Of a stretch of 64,000 nt of DNA, positions 20,811 to 33,626 are shown in pieces. A program made the translations under genes and the position numbers. Under the pieces are notes generated by a model. That model searched no databases. It was not told the origin of the DNA and was given only the letters and a program-made list of their open reading frames with translations. This stretch comes from Bactericera cockerelli. Lineage: Eukaryota; Arthropoda; Insecta; Hemiptera; Triozidae. How positions within the stretch are numbered: the first letter of the stretch is position 1; every line of letters begins with the position of its first letter. The stretch is from positions 22,370,884 through 22,434,883 of the forward strand of contig CM044959.1 in NCBI GenBank assembly GCA_024516035.1. Reading direction: 5' to 3'.

Positions 20811-21440
20811 GACCACAATGTTCACACTGCACTTGCAGTAAGTACTGTACTGTAAGTGTAGTGTATGTACCGATGAGTGAATAATGAATGTACAATAGTT
20901 GGTATAATTCATAAACAAAGAATGCCTTTAAGAGGAATCTCTGGACACATAGATTCTAGAAAATCAGAAGTAACCTAAAAAAACATGGAGATTTTAATTA
21001 ATTATGATTGTAAGAAAACACAAAAAATAATATTTCAAAATAAAACAGCCTAGACATTATTTCTCCCTTGATGTAGGGTGACGTCAATAGATTTACACAT
21101 CAGAGGTCGCATATTTTTATTTCAATTTCAGAATTCATTTTCGTTTTTTTTTCATTAGTAAATCAGCAGTTTTTTTCTGTGTTTCAAAAACTTGACAATT
21201 TTGAAGAACAAAAACGAGTCGTTCAGTAATGCCATTCATATAGTTGGTTGGTACAAGAGCCCCTAAAAGACAACAACTGCTCCTTAGGTACAGGAAAGCA
21301 ATAGAAAGTCGTTCAATATTATGGTTCTCCTTAGGAATTATAGGTTAATTATGTACTTATACATAGCTAAAAAACCTATATAATTTCACGAAGCGATAAA
21401 TAAAAGAATTTACCCTCACAGGAAAATGAAACATCATTAC

Positions 21441-21445
<5 letters not shown>

Positions 21446-21477
<32 letters not shown>

Positions 21478-21727
21478 GGGGTTTAACGTCGCTTTCAACT
21501 GCCATGGTCATATCACGACGGGGGTTTTACCCTCCATTCGCAGGAAACTCACAAACCTGCTACTCACATTGACCTCACCCAGCCTGAGTGGGGCCGGGAA
21601 AAGCCAGCGTCACGAGAATTAGAATTTGAATGGTCACCCATCCAAGTCTTAACCTCGCTGGATGTCACTTAACTTCGGTGTTCTGAAGGGAACCGGTGTA
21701 TTTAACATGCCATCGACGCTGGCTACC
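21446..21727 (-). mobile_element. 5S-headed SINE with long poly-A
   Basis: Minus-strand copy nearly identical to that at 10826-11090, with a poly-T (its poly-A) at the left end. It is flanked by the duplication ATTACGTATT (21436-21445 and 21728-21737). Confidence 0.85.
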
Positions 21728-21910
21728 ATTACGTATTTAATTCAATATTTTAATATTGTTTGAATCACTGAAATCTAGATGATTTTATCTAAAGTCAACA
21801 AAATTAATACATGATGATTTCCAAACCATCAAGTCATAGGTATCTTCCGTATTTGTTCTTTAAAAGGTTCAGTATCTAAACAATACAGAATAATGGTTAC
21901 TATAAAAATA

Positions 21911-23504
21911 CACTGAACCACTTTGAATTCCGACCACCTAAAAAATCCTAGTTTTCTCGGCCGGGCAGGCAAATTTTCCAACCAAATCCTCAGTGTATGG
22001 TCTCTCATACATTTTCGCTATATTTTTTGACATTTCAGACATTTTTAACCTATAGTCCAATCAAAATAATGAAAAAATGGAAAAAAGGCAATTTTACAAA
22101 TTCAATAACATTTTCTTTTTTTATTAACAATGTGTTTTGAAATAAAAAGGAACATTAATAATAATCACTTCAGTATCGAGTATTTCCTCCTCTGGCTCTG
22201 ATGACATCATTTAGACGCCGTGGAAGGGAATAAACAAGATTTTGATGTTCATCCTGAAGGATATTGTTCCACTCTTCAATAATCACGTTCTTCAGTTCTC
22301 TGAGTGTCAAGGGAGCAGGTATATGAGATCTGACTCTTCTTTTCAAGTTGTCCCATGCATGCTCAATAACATTTAGATCTGGAGAAATTGAGGGAGGGTC
22401 TATAGTACGAATCCCTGTTAATTGTAGGTACTCTCTTGTACACCGGGCTACATGAGGGCGTGCATTATCCTGCCACAGTAGGAATCCGTCTCCAATAAAC
22501 GGAGCAAATGGCACTACAATGTCTTGGAGAACGTTTCTTACGTAATTTTCCGCATTCATTCTTTCATTATCAAAGAAGACAAGGTCTGTGTGCGCTTCGG
22601 CGGATATGCCTCCCCACACCATTACAGAACCACCATCGAATGGGACCCGCTCAACCACTGTACATTCAGCAACCCGCTCATTTGGTCTTCTATAGACTCT
22701 AACCCGACCATCTGCACCTCTTAGGGATATTCTGGTCTCATCTGTAAATAAGACTTTAGTCCAGTCATGTTCTGTCCAATCAATATGATTTCGTGCAAAT
22801 TGAAGACGCGCAATTCTGTGTTGCCGCAATAGCTCTGGCACTTTGCAAGGGCGGCGAGCTGTAAGGTTAGCTTCTCTTAACCTTCTTCTAACGGTTTCCG
22901 GATGAACTGAAACATTTCGTACTTCATACAGCCGACGAGTCGTCTCGGTAGCAGGTTGAAAGCGGTCCCGCAAAGTTTGCATGACAACAAATCGGTCATC
23001 GGACGCTGTTGTGCACCTCTAGCCGCTTGATCCCGGCCTTCTTTCACAAGAACCAGTCTCCTGGTACCGTTTGAGGTTATCAGAAAGAGTTGTGCTAGGA
23101 ACTTGAAGCATCTGGCTCACCTGCCGCTGACTATACCCTTCTTGCAGCAAAGCAATAGCTCTACCTACGCCCGCACCGTCTAAAGGCATGCTAAATTGAG
23201 CTAAAAGCGCTGAGCACTAGCACACTTTCAGATAAGAACCAAAAACTTTCAATAGATTTGAAAAATTTAAAAATTAAGTAACGAAAACAGTGATAGAAGC
23301 AGAACTAATCAATAAGTAAATTGATACTAATCAAAACAATTAACAAAATTTTGATTAATTACCTACAATAAGGGTCAGTACCAAGCTTTAGATCAGGTAG
23401 AAATATATTTACTATGTACTAGGTATCATAACATGTACATACAACTCATTTTATACACTTGGGAACAAAATTTTTAGGCGGTCGGAATTCAAAGTGGTTC
23501 AGTG
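21911..23504 (-). mobile_element. Tc1-family DNA transposon, near-complete
   Basis: 33-bp terminal inverted repeats (CACTGAACCACTTTGAATTC...; one mismatch) are flanked by TA duplications (21909-21910 and 23505-23506). Length 1594 bp, normal for Tc1. It contains one transposase gene on the minus strand. Confidence 0.92.
22170..23189 (-). pseudogene. Tc1 transposase with one nonsense codon
   Basis: From ATG at 23187-23189 to the stop at 22170 there are 339 codons, the usual Tc1 size, read in a single frame and broken only by TAG at 23019-23021 (codon 57). The N-terminal helix-turn-helix (GYSQRQVSQMLQVPSTTLS) precedes the stop. The catalytic DD34E triad is intact downstream: D150 (FTDE), D241 (WQDNARPH) and E276 (SPDLNVIEHAW). 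The part after the stop could be translated from an internal Met as 270 residues but would lack the first DNA-binding domain. Confidence 0.92.
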
Positions 23505-23506
23505 TA

Positions 23507-25187
23507 GTATAAAATGGTATAAATGATATAAGCTAGGTACGTGAAAACATTATCCTTGGTGATCATAATACTAATTTAGTGGACTTTTGGTATCAAAGTT
23601 TTTTTCAAATACTTTTAAGCAAATTTAATGGACATGACAAAACACATCTAGAGGAGGTTCTACAAAATGGCGGCGTTTGTATCCTAGGAAGTTATGATTG
23701 AGGATGCAGATGATCCTGGCTGCTGGAGGGTAAGTCAAAACCACTATAGATACGAACCTCTTGGGGCTTTGCCAAATGCATTTTTATTAGATAGGTACCA
23801 ACTGGCAATCAGTAACTAAAAGATAATAAATAAATTATCTAGAATTTATTATTATTAGATATTATTATTATTAAATGCTTTATTAGTTATAAGGACATAT
23901 GTATGTATGTATGTACAATAAAAATCATTATCATAAAAATTAAAAAAAAAAATGGAATATGTTCTAACTAAAGGGCGGGGTTATTGCCTATGGCAATCTC
24001 TTACACCTAACACTTTAATAGTTTTCAAGATTTAATAATTTTCAACTGTTTTTTCTTTTTCATCTCAGCTCAACTTCATCTCTCAGCACCAAAAAAATAT
24101 TGCAAGGGATTTATAAATCCAATATATTTTTAATTGTACCTTTCCTTTAATATTTTTTAATTAAGGAATATACGTATAGATTAGGTTTCTGTTGTATTCA
24201 ATTCCATTCTGTGAATGTTCTTTCCTCTCGCGCTCTCCTTATCAACATGGTCTTCTTTTCTGTATCTCTCTATCACGTCCTCCTCCTCCCTACCCTCAAC
24301 CCTTCTTCCTCAATCTTCTGACGTTGAGTAACCCTCTGATGTTTTAGCTTTGCAGCTTTCCTATTTATACGAAATAATAATAGCAGTAATAATAATAATG
24401 AATGTGTGCTTATGGCAGGAGCGATGTCTATGGAGAGAAACCTGGAGGTTCTAGAAATTTTCAAACAACATCCTGAAATATAATTTTTGTTCTAGTTGCA
24501 TTCAATTTTAAGTCATATAACTATGGAAGCCATATCTACAGCCAAGACAAATATGACAATCGTTAAAAATGTTAAAATTTAGGTACCGAGGTACTACTCC
24601 CAACTTTCTGAGATTTCTTTGATTGACTTGAATAAGTATTATTATTCATAAATAAATAGAAACATAGGTTGCAGAATTTCCAAAATCAGATCTTGTCACC
24701 AGGCCAGTACATTATGAAGATAAGTTTGAAGTTATGTTTGTAACGCCATAAGATCTGCCCTGATACGCCCATACCAACGTATGTAACGTCTAATTAATCA
24801 AAATAAATTATTCCGAGATAAGGCGGCAGCGCCCAGAAGCTTTTATAAATTGTTTCACAAAGTGTACAAACATAGAGAACATTCAGCAATATGTTAAGCT
24901 GTGGATTCTCTGCAAGATTTTTGCTGACGACTCAAGTTCATGTCGGCGATTTTTTATGAAGCTGTTAGGCGGGGTTTTTATAGGCTCTAGAACGTGGACC
25001 TCTTATATTTTTTTTACAAGTTGTTTTAATAATTAATAAGGTTAACTATTTCAAATATTAATTCCGATTTTATTAAATACTTCTAATACCGTCGAACTTA
25101 GATAATTATGTAGAATCACCGGGGACAAATCCTTCTATTCCTTTTATCCAGGTAAGAGCTAAAACTAGTTGATCACACTGAGAGATA
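23507..25187. other. Non-coding stretch with dispersed repeat tail
   Basis: Holds a repeat module at 23860-24010 (see that entry) and a short (TATG)n run near 23899. No supported gene. Confidence 0.35.
23860..24010 (+). repeat. Dispersed repeat, probably the 3' tail of a retroelement
   Basis: The block 'ctaactaaagggcggggtta ttgcctatggcaatctcttacac' recurs at about 39370-39424 in the same context after (TTA)n. Two copies only in this window. Confidence 0.5.
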
Positions 25188-25280
25188 ACGTTCACTGGTA
25201 GTCAATTGGTTTACGCGCTATTCTGGTAATCCAGGTAGCGTAGGGATCTGTTGGTTCGAATCCCACCCAGTGTATAAATA
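25188..25280 (+). mobile_element. SINE family 1, head only
   Basis: 'cactggtagtcaattggttt' ... 'taatccaggtagcgtaggga' ... 'gttggttcgaatcccaccca', a tRNA-like head with boxes A and B. Its tail is missing and another element starts 18 bases later. Confidence 0.7.
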
Positions 25281-25297
25281 TTACAGATAGCATTATA

Positions 25298-27130
25298 CAG
25301 GGTGTCCCGTATACAGATGCAAATATTTTGAGGGTAGGTTCAGCCCACCGTGGACTATCATATGAGCGAAACTTGCAGTGGGTAATTTTGCTTTGTTAAA
25401 GAGTTATGGCCAAATCCCTGTTTTTTCCCACAGGTCTAGAGGTCACTTGGATCGATGCACGTTTTTAAAGAAATGGTAGCTAGTAAGTAATTTTTGACTT
25501 CATGTATGGATAGTCATGCATATTTCCCTTGAAATGCAGTTGGTTGCATAAAAAAATATTGAAAGACCAGAGAGATATTTAATCATAAGTTCAATATTTT
25601 TCTAAAATTTGATTTTTCCCTGTTTTCCCTTTCGTGAATTTCGAGTACTTCTACAATTGCAATTCTGCGTATCACTAGTTAAAAAAATACCCTATTATGC
25701 ATAGTTTTATAAAAAAGAAAGCTCAATTATATTACTTTAAAGATCATGGAACGCAGTACACACAAAGCTCAAAAAACACTTCTGAATCATGATGGAAAAT
25801 TCAAAGTTGGCTGAATTTTAACAGAATTGGCGCGTAATTTGAGGTATAAATACACTGCTCTGGGATGTTTAACAGAGGGAAATTGATCATTCACAGTGGT
25901 CGGTCGGTGTGAACTTTTATGTGAATGGGGTTACGGAATCACAGGGTTATCATGAAGAAAAATGAGAGAGGCTGCTACGAAAGCAGCAACCAGTGGTGTA
26001 ATTATGGAAAAAGAATACACATGGAGAAAGACTCTGCTCTACCAACAAAAATTGTGATTTTATTTTTAGAAGTAAAATTAAAAATATCATTTTTGTGTTT
26101 ATCACAATCATGATATCAAAAACATAACAAATAGTGCCGAAAATTAACCGTGGGTAAAACTCGAACATCCAACCTTAAGGTTACTATTATTATTAGTACT
26201 TTATTTTTATTTTATAAACAATTGGACCAAGCTTTATTTACACATTTTTTTACAATGAACATGGTAACAATTTGTGAAATAAATATAAACAAAGACTGAT
26301 CAAGGGTAACGATACAGTGATACATGTTTGTAGTTTATTGATAAACTACAAACATGATACATTCTGCAACACAGGACATGAAATGAAAAGAACCCAAAAG
26401 AATACGTAGCGAACCAAGGGCGAGGTTTAAAGCTTGTGGCTTTCTCTTCCACCGAACAAATTGATCGCCTTGTTATTTTAACTATTAGATTTGATTGATA
26501 TAGTTGGTTAATAGAACTAATTGTACTCAGAAAATTTTCATTTATAACTTGCAGTTGGCACAAAAATAGTCACACAGACCGCTTCAGGCATCGAGTGTTC
26601 TTCAAAATGCAATAGCGCCAAGATTCAAAATTTGAAAGATGTGTTTCTCTCCTTCTGGTGCCGTTTGATAAGGCGTATCTCATTCGTTCCTTCACGCGTC
26701 TGAAAGAACTTTGTATTTATTGAAACAAAATAGCAAAGGGTATTTTTTTACCTAGTGATACGCAGAATTGCAATTGTAGAAGTACTATAAATTCACGAAA
26801 GGGAAAACAGGGAAAAATCGAATTTTAGAAAAATATTGAACTTATGATTAAATATCTCTCTGGTCTTTCAATATTTTTCATGCAACCAACTGCATTTCAA
26901 GGGAAATATGCATGACTATCCATACATGAAGTCAAAAATTACTTACTGGCTACCATTTCTTTAAAAACGTGCATCGATCTAAGTGACCTCTAGACCTGTG
27001 GGAAAAACAGGGATTTGGCCATAACTCTTTAACGAATCAAAATGCCCCACTGCAAGTTTCGCTCATATGATAGTCCACGGTGGGCTGAACCTACCCTCAA
27101 AATATTTGCATCTGTATACGGGACACCCTG
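25298..27130. mobile_element. 1.8 kb element with about 395-bp terminal inverted repeats
   Basis: The left arm 25298-25693 starts CAGGGTGTCCCGTATAC and recurs inverted at 26737-27130 with few mismatches. TA is present on both sides (25296-25297, 27131-27132), as for Tc1/mariner-type insertions. The roughly 1040-bp interior shows no transposase frame, so the element is non-autonomous or a deletion derivative. The 'acagggtgtcccgtat' start is common to many insect elements. Confidence 0.85.
26323..26356. repeat. 34-bp perfect palindrome
   Basis: Arms of 16 bases (CATGTTTGTAGTTTAT and its inverse) around a 2-base loop, inside the interior of the long-TIR element. Confidence 0.8.
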
Positions 27131-27132
27131 TA

Positions 27133-28147
27133 TATACATACTACAGTCATAGAGTAGTGAACTCGAGCAGATAGCATTGCATATACTACAGTCATAGATA
27201 TCATTGTATTTATACTACAGTCATGGAGTAGGTACTAGGTAGTGTACATTCCACAACAATACAACATAAACAACGAGCTTGGACAGAAGGAAAAGAACGC
27301 GTGTTCAAAATTTGACCGTGTGCCAAAACGTTCCATGCTCAGCTATTACTTCAGACTGCTGAATCTTACAATATATTAGGGCGATAATAACAATAAATAA
27401 TTATGTGCAAGTTTCATAAACATGATAATAATTATGTAGATTTTAGCGGAGGCAATTATAGAAACATTTTCATTTTTTTTTATCTTTTAGGCATGCAATT
27501 TATTTGGAAACGCGCGAGGTGTATGCAATTGCAATACTGCGAAAATTATACTGTCTGCTCTCTGTGAATCAAATCTCTAGGCTCAACGACCTTCTGATAT
27601 AATAGGTCATTTTGAGACTTGAATTCTACGCTCTGGACACTTGGACACGTACAATAAAGAATAGAAAGTAAGAGCCAACACATCTAGAGCTATAGGCATC
27701 CGAAAGTCTCTCCTATTGTAACAGTTTTTTAAGAAAGTTTAAAAGAAAATCTGGAAAATTTACATTAATCAGTTTTTTATCAGTAGATACATGTGGTAAT
27801 TGAGTAGGTATAGGTAATTATATATCTATACACTTCCACAACATAATACAATGCTATGCTAATGAGAGTAATTGAATGTATGAACATAGGTACATAATTA
27901 TATCAAGGGCCTTCTATCAAGAGGGAGCACTTTCAATATGGCTTTTTCTTTGCAGTATTTTTTTCCAATCTTATTAGTCTTACAATTTTATTGTATTATT
28001 AATATTATTATTCTTTTTCTTTCGTAAGATTTTCTTGTTTCAATGTTTCAATAAACAGAACTTTTATGTACTAATAATATACGAACTTATCTTATTATGT
28101 AACAATATGATTTACTTAAATTTACTAAACCTTTTCTTTGTTTCAGG
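27133..28147. other. Non-coding stretch with short direct repeats
   Basis: 'actacagtcatagagta/tagatat' is repeated three times at about 27139-27235. Otherwise nothing supported. Confidence 0.35.
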
Positions 28148-28513
28148 TAAGTTTTCGGTCCATATTGGAAGGTCAGAAAGTATCTTTAACTATCTGGATC
28201 CAGACTCTTGTAAGTACATCATGGCTGCGGAAGGAAAGGAATTATTACATGAATCTGTTGAACTCTATTGCCTGAGACAGTGAAATATTCTACCACATTG
28301 AAACGGTACAATAATCCTTTCAGAGGTGGGACTCGAACTTTTGAGAAAATACAAGTAATTGGGGTTGAATCAGATGTATTTTTGTCTCCTGATTTCGAAA
28401 CTGAATTTATTTTTTTCTACCTTGAACAGAAAAAAAGGTACGAGGGTGGTATATGGTGGTGGTGGTCCCACCTCGCATTGGGAGTACCTAAATTTTCAAA
28501 TTACAATAGATGA
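28148..28513 (+). other. Two protein-like open frames, unidentified
   Basis: One frame runs from a TTTCAG acceptor-like site to TGA at 28281 (includes SIFNYLDPDSCKYIMAAEGK). An overlapping frame continues to 28513. They may be remnants of one frameshifted retroelement or host exon. No family recognised. Confidence 0.2.
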
Positions 28514-28882
28514 GATAACTCAGAACAAGGTAATCATATTGTATTTATTTATGATTTTTGACAACTATTTTGTGTGAAATTGGCAAAACAATTATTGCTG
28601 AAAATGCAGAGAGGAATTCTCTCTGCATTTTCTCTCACATTCTCCATCTGGGGGAGGAAAAGAAAACAAACTTTCATCATTTTTTTTTAAAAAATTTTTT
28701 TATAAATTGACGGGGTTCAACCCCATTGACTTGATCTCAACTTGATGGCGATTCTAGGTTGATACTAATATACAATATAATTTTGGTCCATAATTCAAAA
28801 TTTAGCTGTCTATCAACATACAAAGAAAAATGAAATTCTTACATACCTACTTTTATTATTATTGTTATAATTATCAAAAAAA

Positions 28883-28985
28883 GGGGAGTCATACTACCGG
28901 ATGGGCAAGCTGCAACACAGACCACAGTAGCTGTTTCATGGCTACGAAATAAAGAAGTCTCTGAAAATCCTTAAAAAATAACCAC
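28883..28985 (+). repeat. Dispersed repeat copy
   Basis: 'gaggcatactacgggatggg(c)aagctacaacacagaccaca'-type sequence, shared with 62412-62500 (plus) and 63437-63520 (minus). Confidence 0.55.
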
Positions 28986-29594
28986 TAACTTTGATCACCT
29001 TACAATTTGATCACAACCACTAACAGTGATGTGCACTGATTCTTGTCGAAGTAAAAACGTTATTATTTATACCACAAACCGCTACTAAAACTGAATTATT
29101 CATTTTACTATATGCAATTATAATACATCATAATACATAAATGTTATACTACATTATAACATTTACTCGCAAACTTCAGCTATACGTACAAACGTTCCCT
29201 CAAGTTCCGCAGTATAGGCACTCGCGTTAGTACCACCCTACCCTGCCCGGCAAGTAGAAAGCTGCTCGGGTCACGAGAGCACCAACACTTGTGTACAGGA
29301 TGTGGTGGATGAATAAACTACCCTGGGACGGTAGCTATTTCTCTTGACGCAGTGCGCACCCAAGACGCTTTGTAGCGGAGGGAGTGATCTATTGTAATTT
29401 TATTGATGTAAATATAACGTTTTATTTGTTTCCTGTGCTTTGTACCCCCCTCCCTGAGGAACCAGCACCTCCCTCCAGTACTCTGGTAATAAAATTATTT
29501 TTTGTACTGCAGGTGGAGGTACCAAAGGTCCCTCTTGAATTTGATCCTTAGCCAGGTATTTTTTAAGGAGTTCCAGCACAGAGTATGTTAAAAA

Positions 29595-29750
29595 AAGTTA
29601 TCATATTTGTGTTAATCACTTTCGTGATGTCACACCTACTCAAACTAGCTTTACTAAATCTTTGCTGAATTTGGGACCAACCTCCAAGTTACAAGTCCAC
29701 CACCTTATCGATCCAGCTACTGAGGTCGGTTTCAAAGTATGCATTGTGAT
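29595..29750 (-). mobile_element. tRNA-like SINE, family 3
   Basis: Shares the block 'ttatcata(t)tgtgttaatcac', 'gtgat(a/g)tcac', 'actcaaact(c)gctttactaaat' and a tRNA-like head with the copy at 45885-46050 (opposite strand). A truncated copy lies at 62090-62190. Confidence 0.6.
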
Positions 29751-30470
29751 GTGACATAAATTCCTGCCTGATGTACACAAATCAACTAGTAAAATTGATA
29801 TTAATGTTAAACGTAAAATGAAAACTTGTACTCATCCAGAGTCCAGAGATACCTAAAATCTTAAGGAAAGCTCATCGAAGTTGTCCCTAAGAATTGGAAG
29901 ATTTCCAGTGTAGTGTAGATTCAAACATTCCAGATACATTTCATTCTCGCTCAATGGATCTATCAAACATTGATCGTTGTAAGAATGACACGTCCTCTTG
30001 TAAATTATTAGAGTTGCCTTTGAAGAACTGACTAGTGCAGACTTAGATGTTTGATATATACTTTATACGTAGAAAGAAGTAGAAAAGTATTAGTTGGTTA
30101 CACATTACACAATTTGCAGACTCGTGATAAACAAGAGTTGATCCTGAAACCAAAACTGTTCAAAACAGATTTTTATCCTTCTTCTTATTGTGTTTGAGAA
30201 ACTGAATGATGTGTTTGCTAAGCTGTTGATCATAGTTTAGCCGTTTCATCCGTTTCCTGAACAGTTTTTGTAGGGGTGGTGAGTTCAATCAAAATTTTAT
30301 GTCCTGAAGAGGGACCAATGTTGGTAACATAACCTCATACTTATTTTTCTGACACAATAGAGTTTGAATTGTGGCAACGTCGGATCAACTAATGAATTAC
30401 AGGCTATACATAGTTACTATGGTTAGTATATACGAGTATATACATTTCCTTGACAATTAATCGGGTAAAG

Positions 30471-30745
30471 TCGTGCACTGTTAGTCAAGTAGTTAACGCA
30501 CTGGTCTGGTAATCCAGGTAGCGTAGGGATCCGTTGGTTTGAATCCCACCCAGTGCATGAATTTCTCCTCATTAATTTGAGTTTGTGACCACTTAATAAT
30601 AATAAAACTCTGAGAGTTAGATGTTAGAAAATGCTTTGAGCATTAACCCGCAATCAGTTACCGTGTACTAGATACGTTACAAAACCGAACCGTACTGATC
30701 CCGGGTTAACCTCGCCTTGTGGTTACCTTCCACTAAAGAGTATTA
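30471..30745 (+). mobile_element. tRNA-headed SINE, family 1, fullest copy
   Basis: Head 'tgcactgttagtcaagtagtt' ... 'ggtttgaatcccacccagtgc', body 'tgtgaccacttaataataa', 'gaaaatgctttgagcattaa', and end 'ttgtggttaccttccactaa' followed by (ATT)n. It defines the family seen at 4436, 25188 and 41890. Confidence 0.75.
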
Positions 30746-30829
30746 TTATTATAACAGCAAGTTCATGTTACAGAATGTTAACACTTCTTGCCTCCGCGAC
30801 TAGGAGCTATGTAATACCCAAGACTGGTG

Positions 30830-31029
30830 TCATGGTGTAGTTCTCATGACATCTCTAATTATGCTTGACAGCTGTGGACACAGTTCCTCCTCCATGCATG
30901 TCTTCCAGTTTTCCATTTCGACTTTCGTTCTCCCAATTCGTGTCATTTGACTTTCTTGTCCTTGCGGTGATGGAAGTGTGACCCGTCTCCGTGTCTTGTG
31001 TTGCTCAGGGGGTCTCGTCTCTTTGTAAG
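30830..31029 (-). CDS. Candidate terminal exon, product unknown
   Basis: On the minus strand a strong acceptor (pyrimidine tract, TTTCAG|CT) opens 65 codons plus a stop. The stretch is rich in Arg, Glu and Met (RRRVTLPSPQGQESQMTRIG, then MENWKTCMEEELCPQLSSII). GC content is above the surrounding DNA. Upstream exons should lie to the right on the minus strand; I did not find them. Could also be part of a mobile-element gene. Confidence 0.4.
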
Positions 31030-31031
31030 CT

Positions 31032-33480
31032 GAAAGGAAACAAAAGTTTTTTCTTTTCTTTTTCGTGGAATTGATTTCGGGAGTATAAAAATTAGTCCGT
31101 AGAACTTCCTCGCTCTAAGTAATATAAACGTTTCTAAACTCTTCTATTCCATAAATAACTGGAGACTAAGGTTCCTCAAGTAATTTGTGTCAATAATAAT
31201 AGATTGCATAGTACTCTTTTTTTTTGCCTTATCTTCAAGATGTTTTTTTAATAGAGGAAACCTCCCTAAAGCTTCAGATATATTAATAACAAATAATGGT
31301 ATATTAACAATAGATCACTAGTAATCCAGCCCCATCTTCATAAGGTAGACTCCTAAAAAATACTGCTACCTTTCAATGTAACTGCATAATACTGATTTGT
31401 GTCAATGCATTAATAGTCAATAGGTTGCATAGTAAACAGCACTAATGAGCTGGAATAATCTCGCTTTTAATATTACTGCTAAAGTGATAAATGCTAATTT
31501 GTAAAGATAAACACGAGTTCCACTATCCATCAGATTCCAGTCACTCAGTTCAATATTGCAGATTGCAAATTCTTAACCATCCCTGCTTACTATTAAATAG
31601 TTTAGAAAGGAACTCAAGTTTAATCTACCGTCAAACACTATAATAAATACTAATAATAATTATGCTTAAGTAACAGAAGAAATAAAGAAAACTACAACTA
31701 AACGAGGTACCCATAAAAGCGATAAAAAAGAAAGAAAAAAACGCAAGCGTCAAATAGTTGCTATGTTTTTAATAAATAATATGATAGGTTAGTGTGTTAA
31801 CTTCATTCGAAATTTCAAACAGAAACCTCAGAGTTTCCTTTGCTAAAGAAAAAACTGAAAACTTTCCTTGTGAAAATAATTCATCCCGTAATAACATTAC
31901 CTCTGCCGTTCAGCGAAAACTACAAAAGTTTTGCAATTTCTTTTTTTTTTTCCATAAGGAAATTAATTTTTTTATAAAATAAATTCTATAACGTGTTGTG
32001 TTTTTGAAATAACAAAATCGAACGCAGTGACAAATAACGGTCATAACGTTTAAATTTTTACAGTTCTGTATAATTCATTTTTTGAATAGGCGTACCATGT
32101 GTAACGAGAACTTTTCCCTCGTGTGATTTGTAGTTTTTTTTTGCTTCCTTGCACTCGAACCAAAAATAACTTCCTCACGTAACTCGCGTTTAACCAAGCT
32201 GAAATCACAGAAAATATTCTCACAGAAAATTATCGGACTTTTGAAAAATATTTCGGTGTCCAATGGCATCAATTTACTTACCTTTAAATATAATATTAAT
32301 TATAAATTATAGATAAGGTAATTAGAAGTCCAAGAGTCTTAATCCATTTACAAAAAATAATAAAAATATATAATAAATAGAAATAATTTTGTGCGTCTTT
32401 CAATAATAAAGTGTACCTAACTCACATTTTTATTTTTTTTTTTTTAATTAATAGCTATAAAATTACAGTTTGTATTTAATTAATAAAATTACAATCATAA
32501 CGTCCCATATTCGATATCATACATCAGATCTGGCTATGGTATCCTGAATATGCATTTAGCTCTCATGAAGGTTATTCAGCATTATTCGTCATTCATGTTC
32601 ATTTCAAGTTTCATTGTTACAACAGCAACAATAATCATTATTACTTGTCACAGTTCGCACAATTTGATTCGATTTATCACGCCCGAACTAATATTGTGAA
32701 AATTGCTCTAAAATGAAGTCGTTTTACTCGCTTTGCTTCATTCGTGCATTACGAATCTCAAGATCAATATAACTTATTGTATGGACTGGTGGTATTATCA
32801 TTAACTTTACAAACGATACTAATACGACGGTAAGACGATATTGATTTTATTTCATTACTATTTAATGATCCTTACACTAATGAAACGTTAAGTATGCCTA
32901 TTGAAAACTGTTGCTAACAAGTGATGGAGCTCAGGTGTATTGTGCTCTATGGGTTGTTGTTGTTCAGGTGAACTGTTGATACTTTTATGTATGCTGCTCT
33001 ATTTGTTCATGTTGTTAGTATAGCTGTGTAAGATAGTTGTAATAGTGCAATGGCTTTAGTCAGAATTTTAGAGATGGATGTCAATTACATTCTCAGGAAA
33101 AACAGGTCCATTAAATTCTAAGTACGTAATATTCTATATAGGTACAAGTACATACATATACCAACGCAGGTATATTAGAAACCTCGTATTTTTAAGGGCG
33201 TTCTCCGTGAAATAACCGTTCTGTTTGAATGGAGGATTTTAAAAAAGGAGGATCGGATGAACATTAAATTAAACTTTAATCCAGCCATTTATATCCAATG
33301 GTAAATTCTCAATAGTTATATGTATATTCAGTACAACCCTGTTTTTGGTATACTTAAATCTATGATAAATAATATGTATATGTGTACCGGTACAGATATA
33401 CATAGTTACCTACTTATGTATATCTACATCATGTATCACGCGAGGTCAAAGCCATGTGAGCTGAGGCTGTTTGAAGCTGA
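31032..33480. other. AT-rich non-coding stretch
   Basis: No supported exon or RNA. Positions 31299-31360 ('attaacaatagatcactagt aatccagccccatcttcata') recur at 56288-56345, a small dispersed repeat. Confidence 0.4.
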
Positions 33481-33626
33481 TGCAGTTTAAGAGGTAAAAA
33501 ATCTGCCAGTGTTTACATTGGTCAAAATTTGTGTGTTGTTTGATGTTTCAGAAGCAGTTTGCTTACTAAAATAGAGTGTTTAGGTAAATTTGTTTTGATG
33601 TTGAATAAGTGTTTTATATACATATT

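Noticed and set aside
22508..22724. Two plus-strand frames of about 65 codons
   Set aside because: Antisense shadows of the Tc1 transposase.
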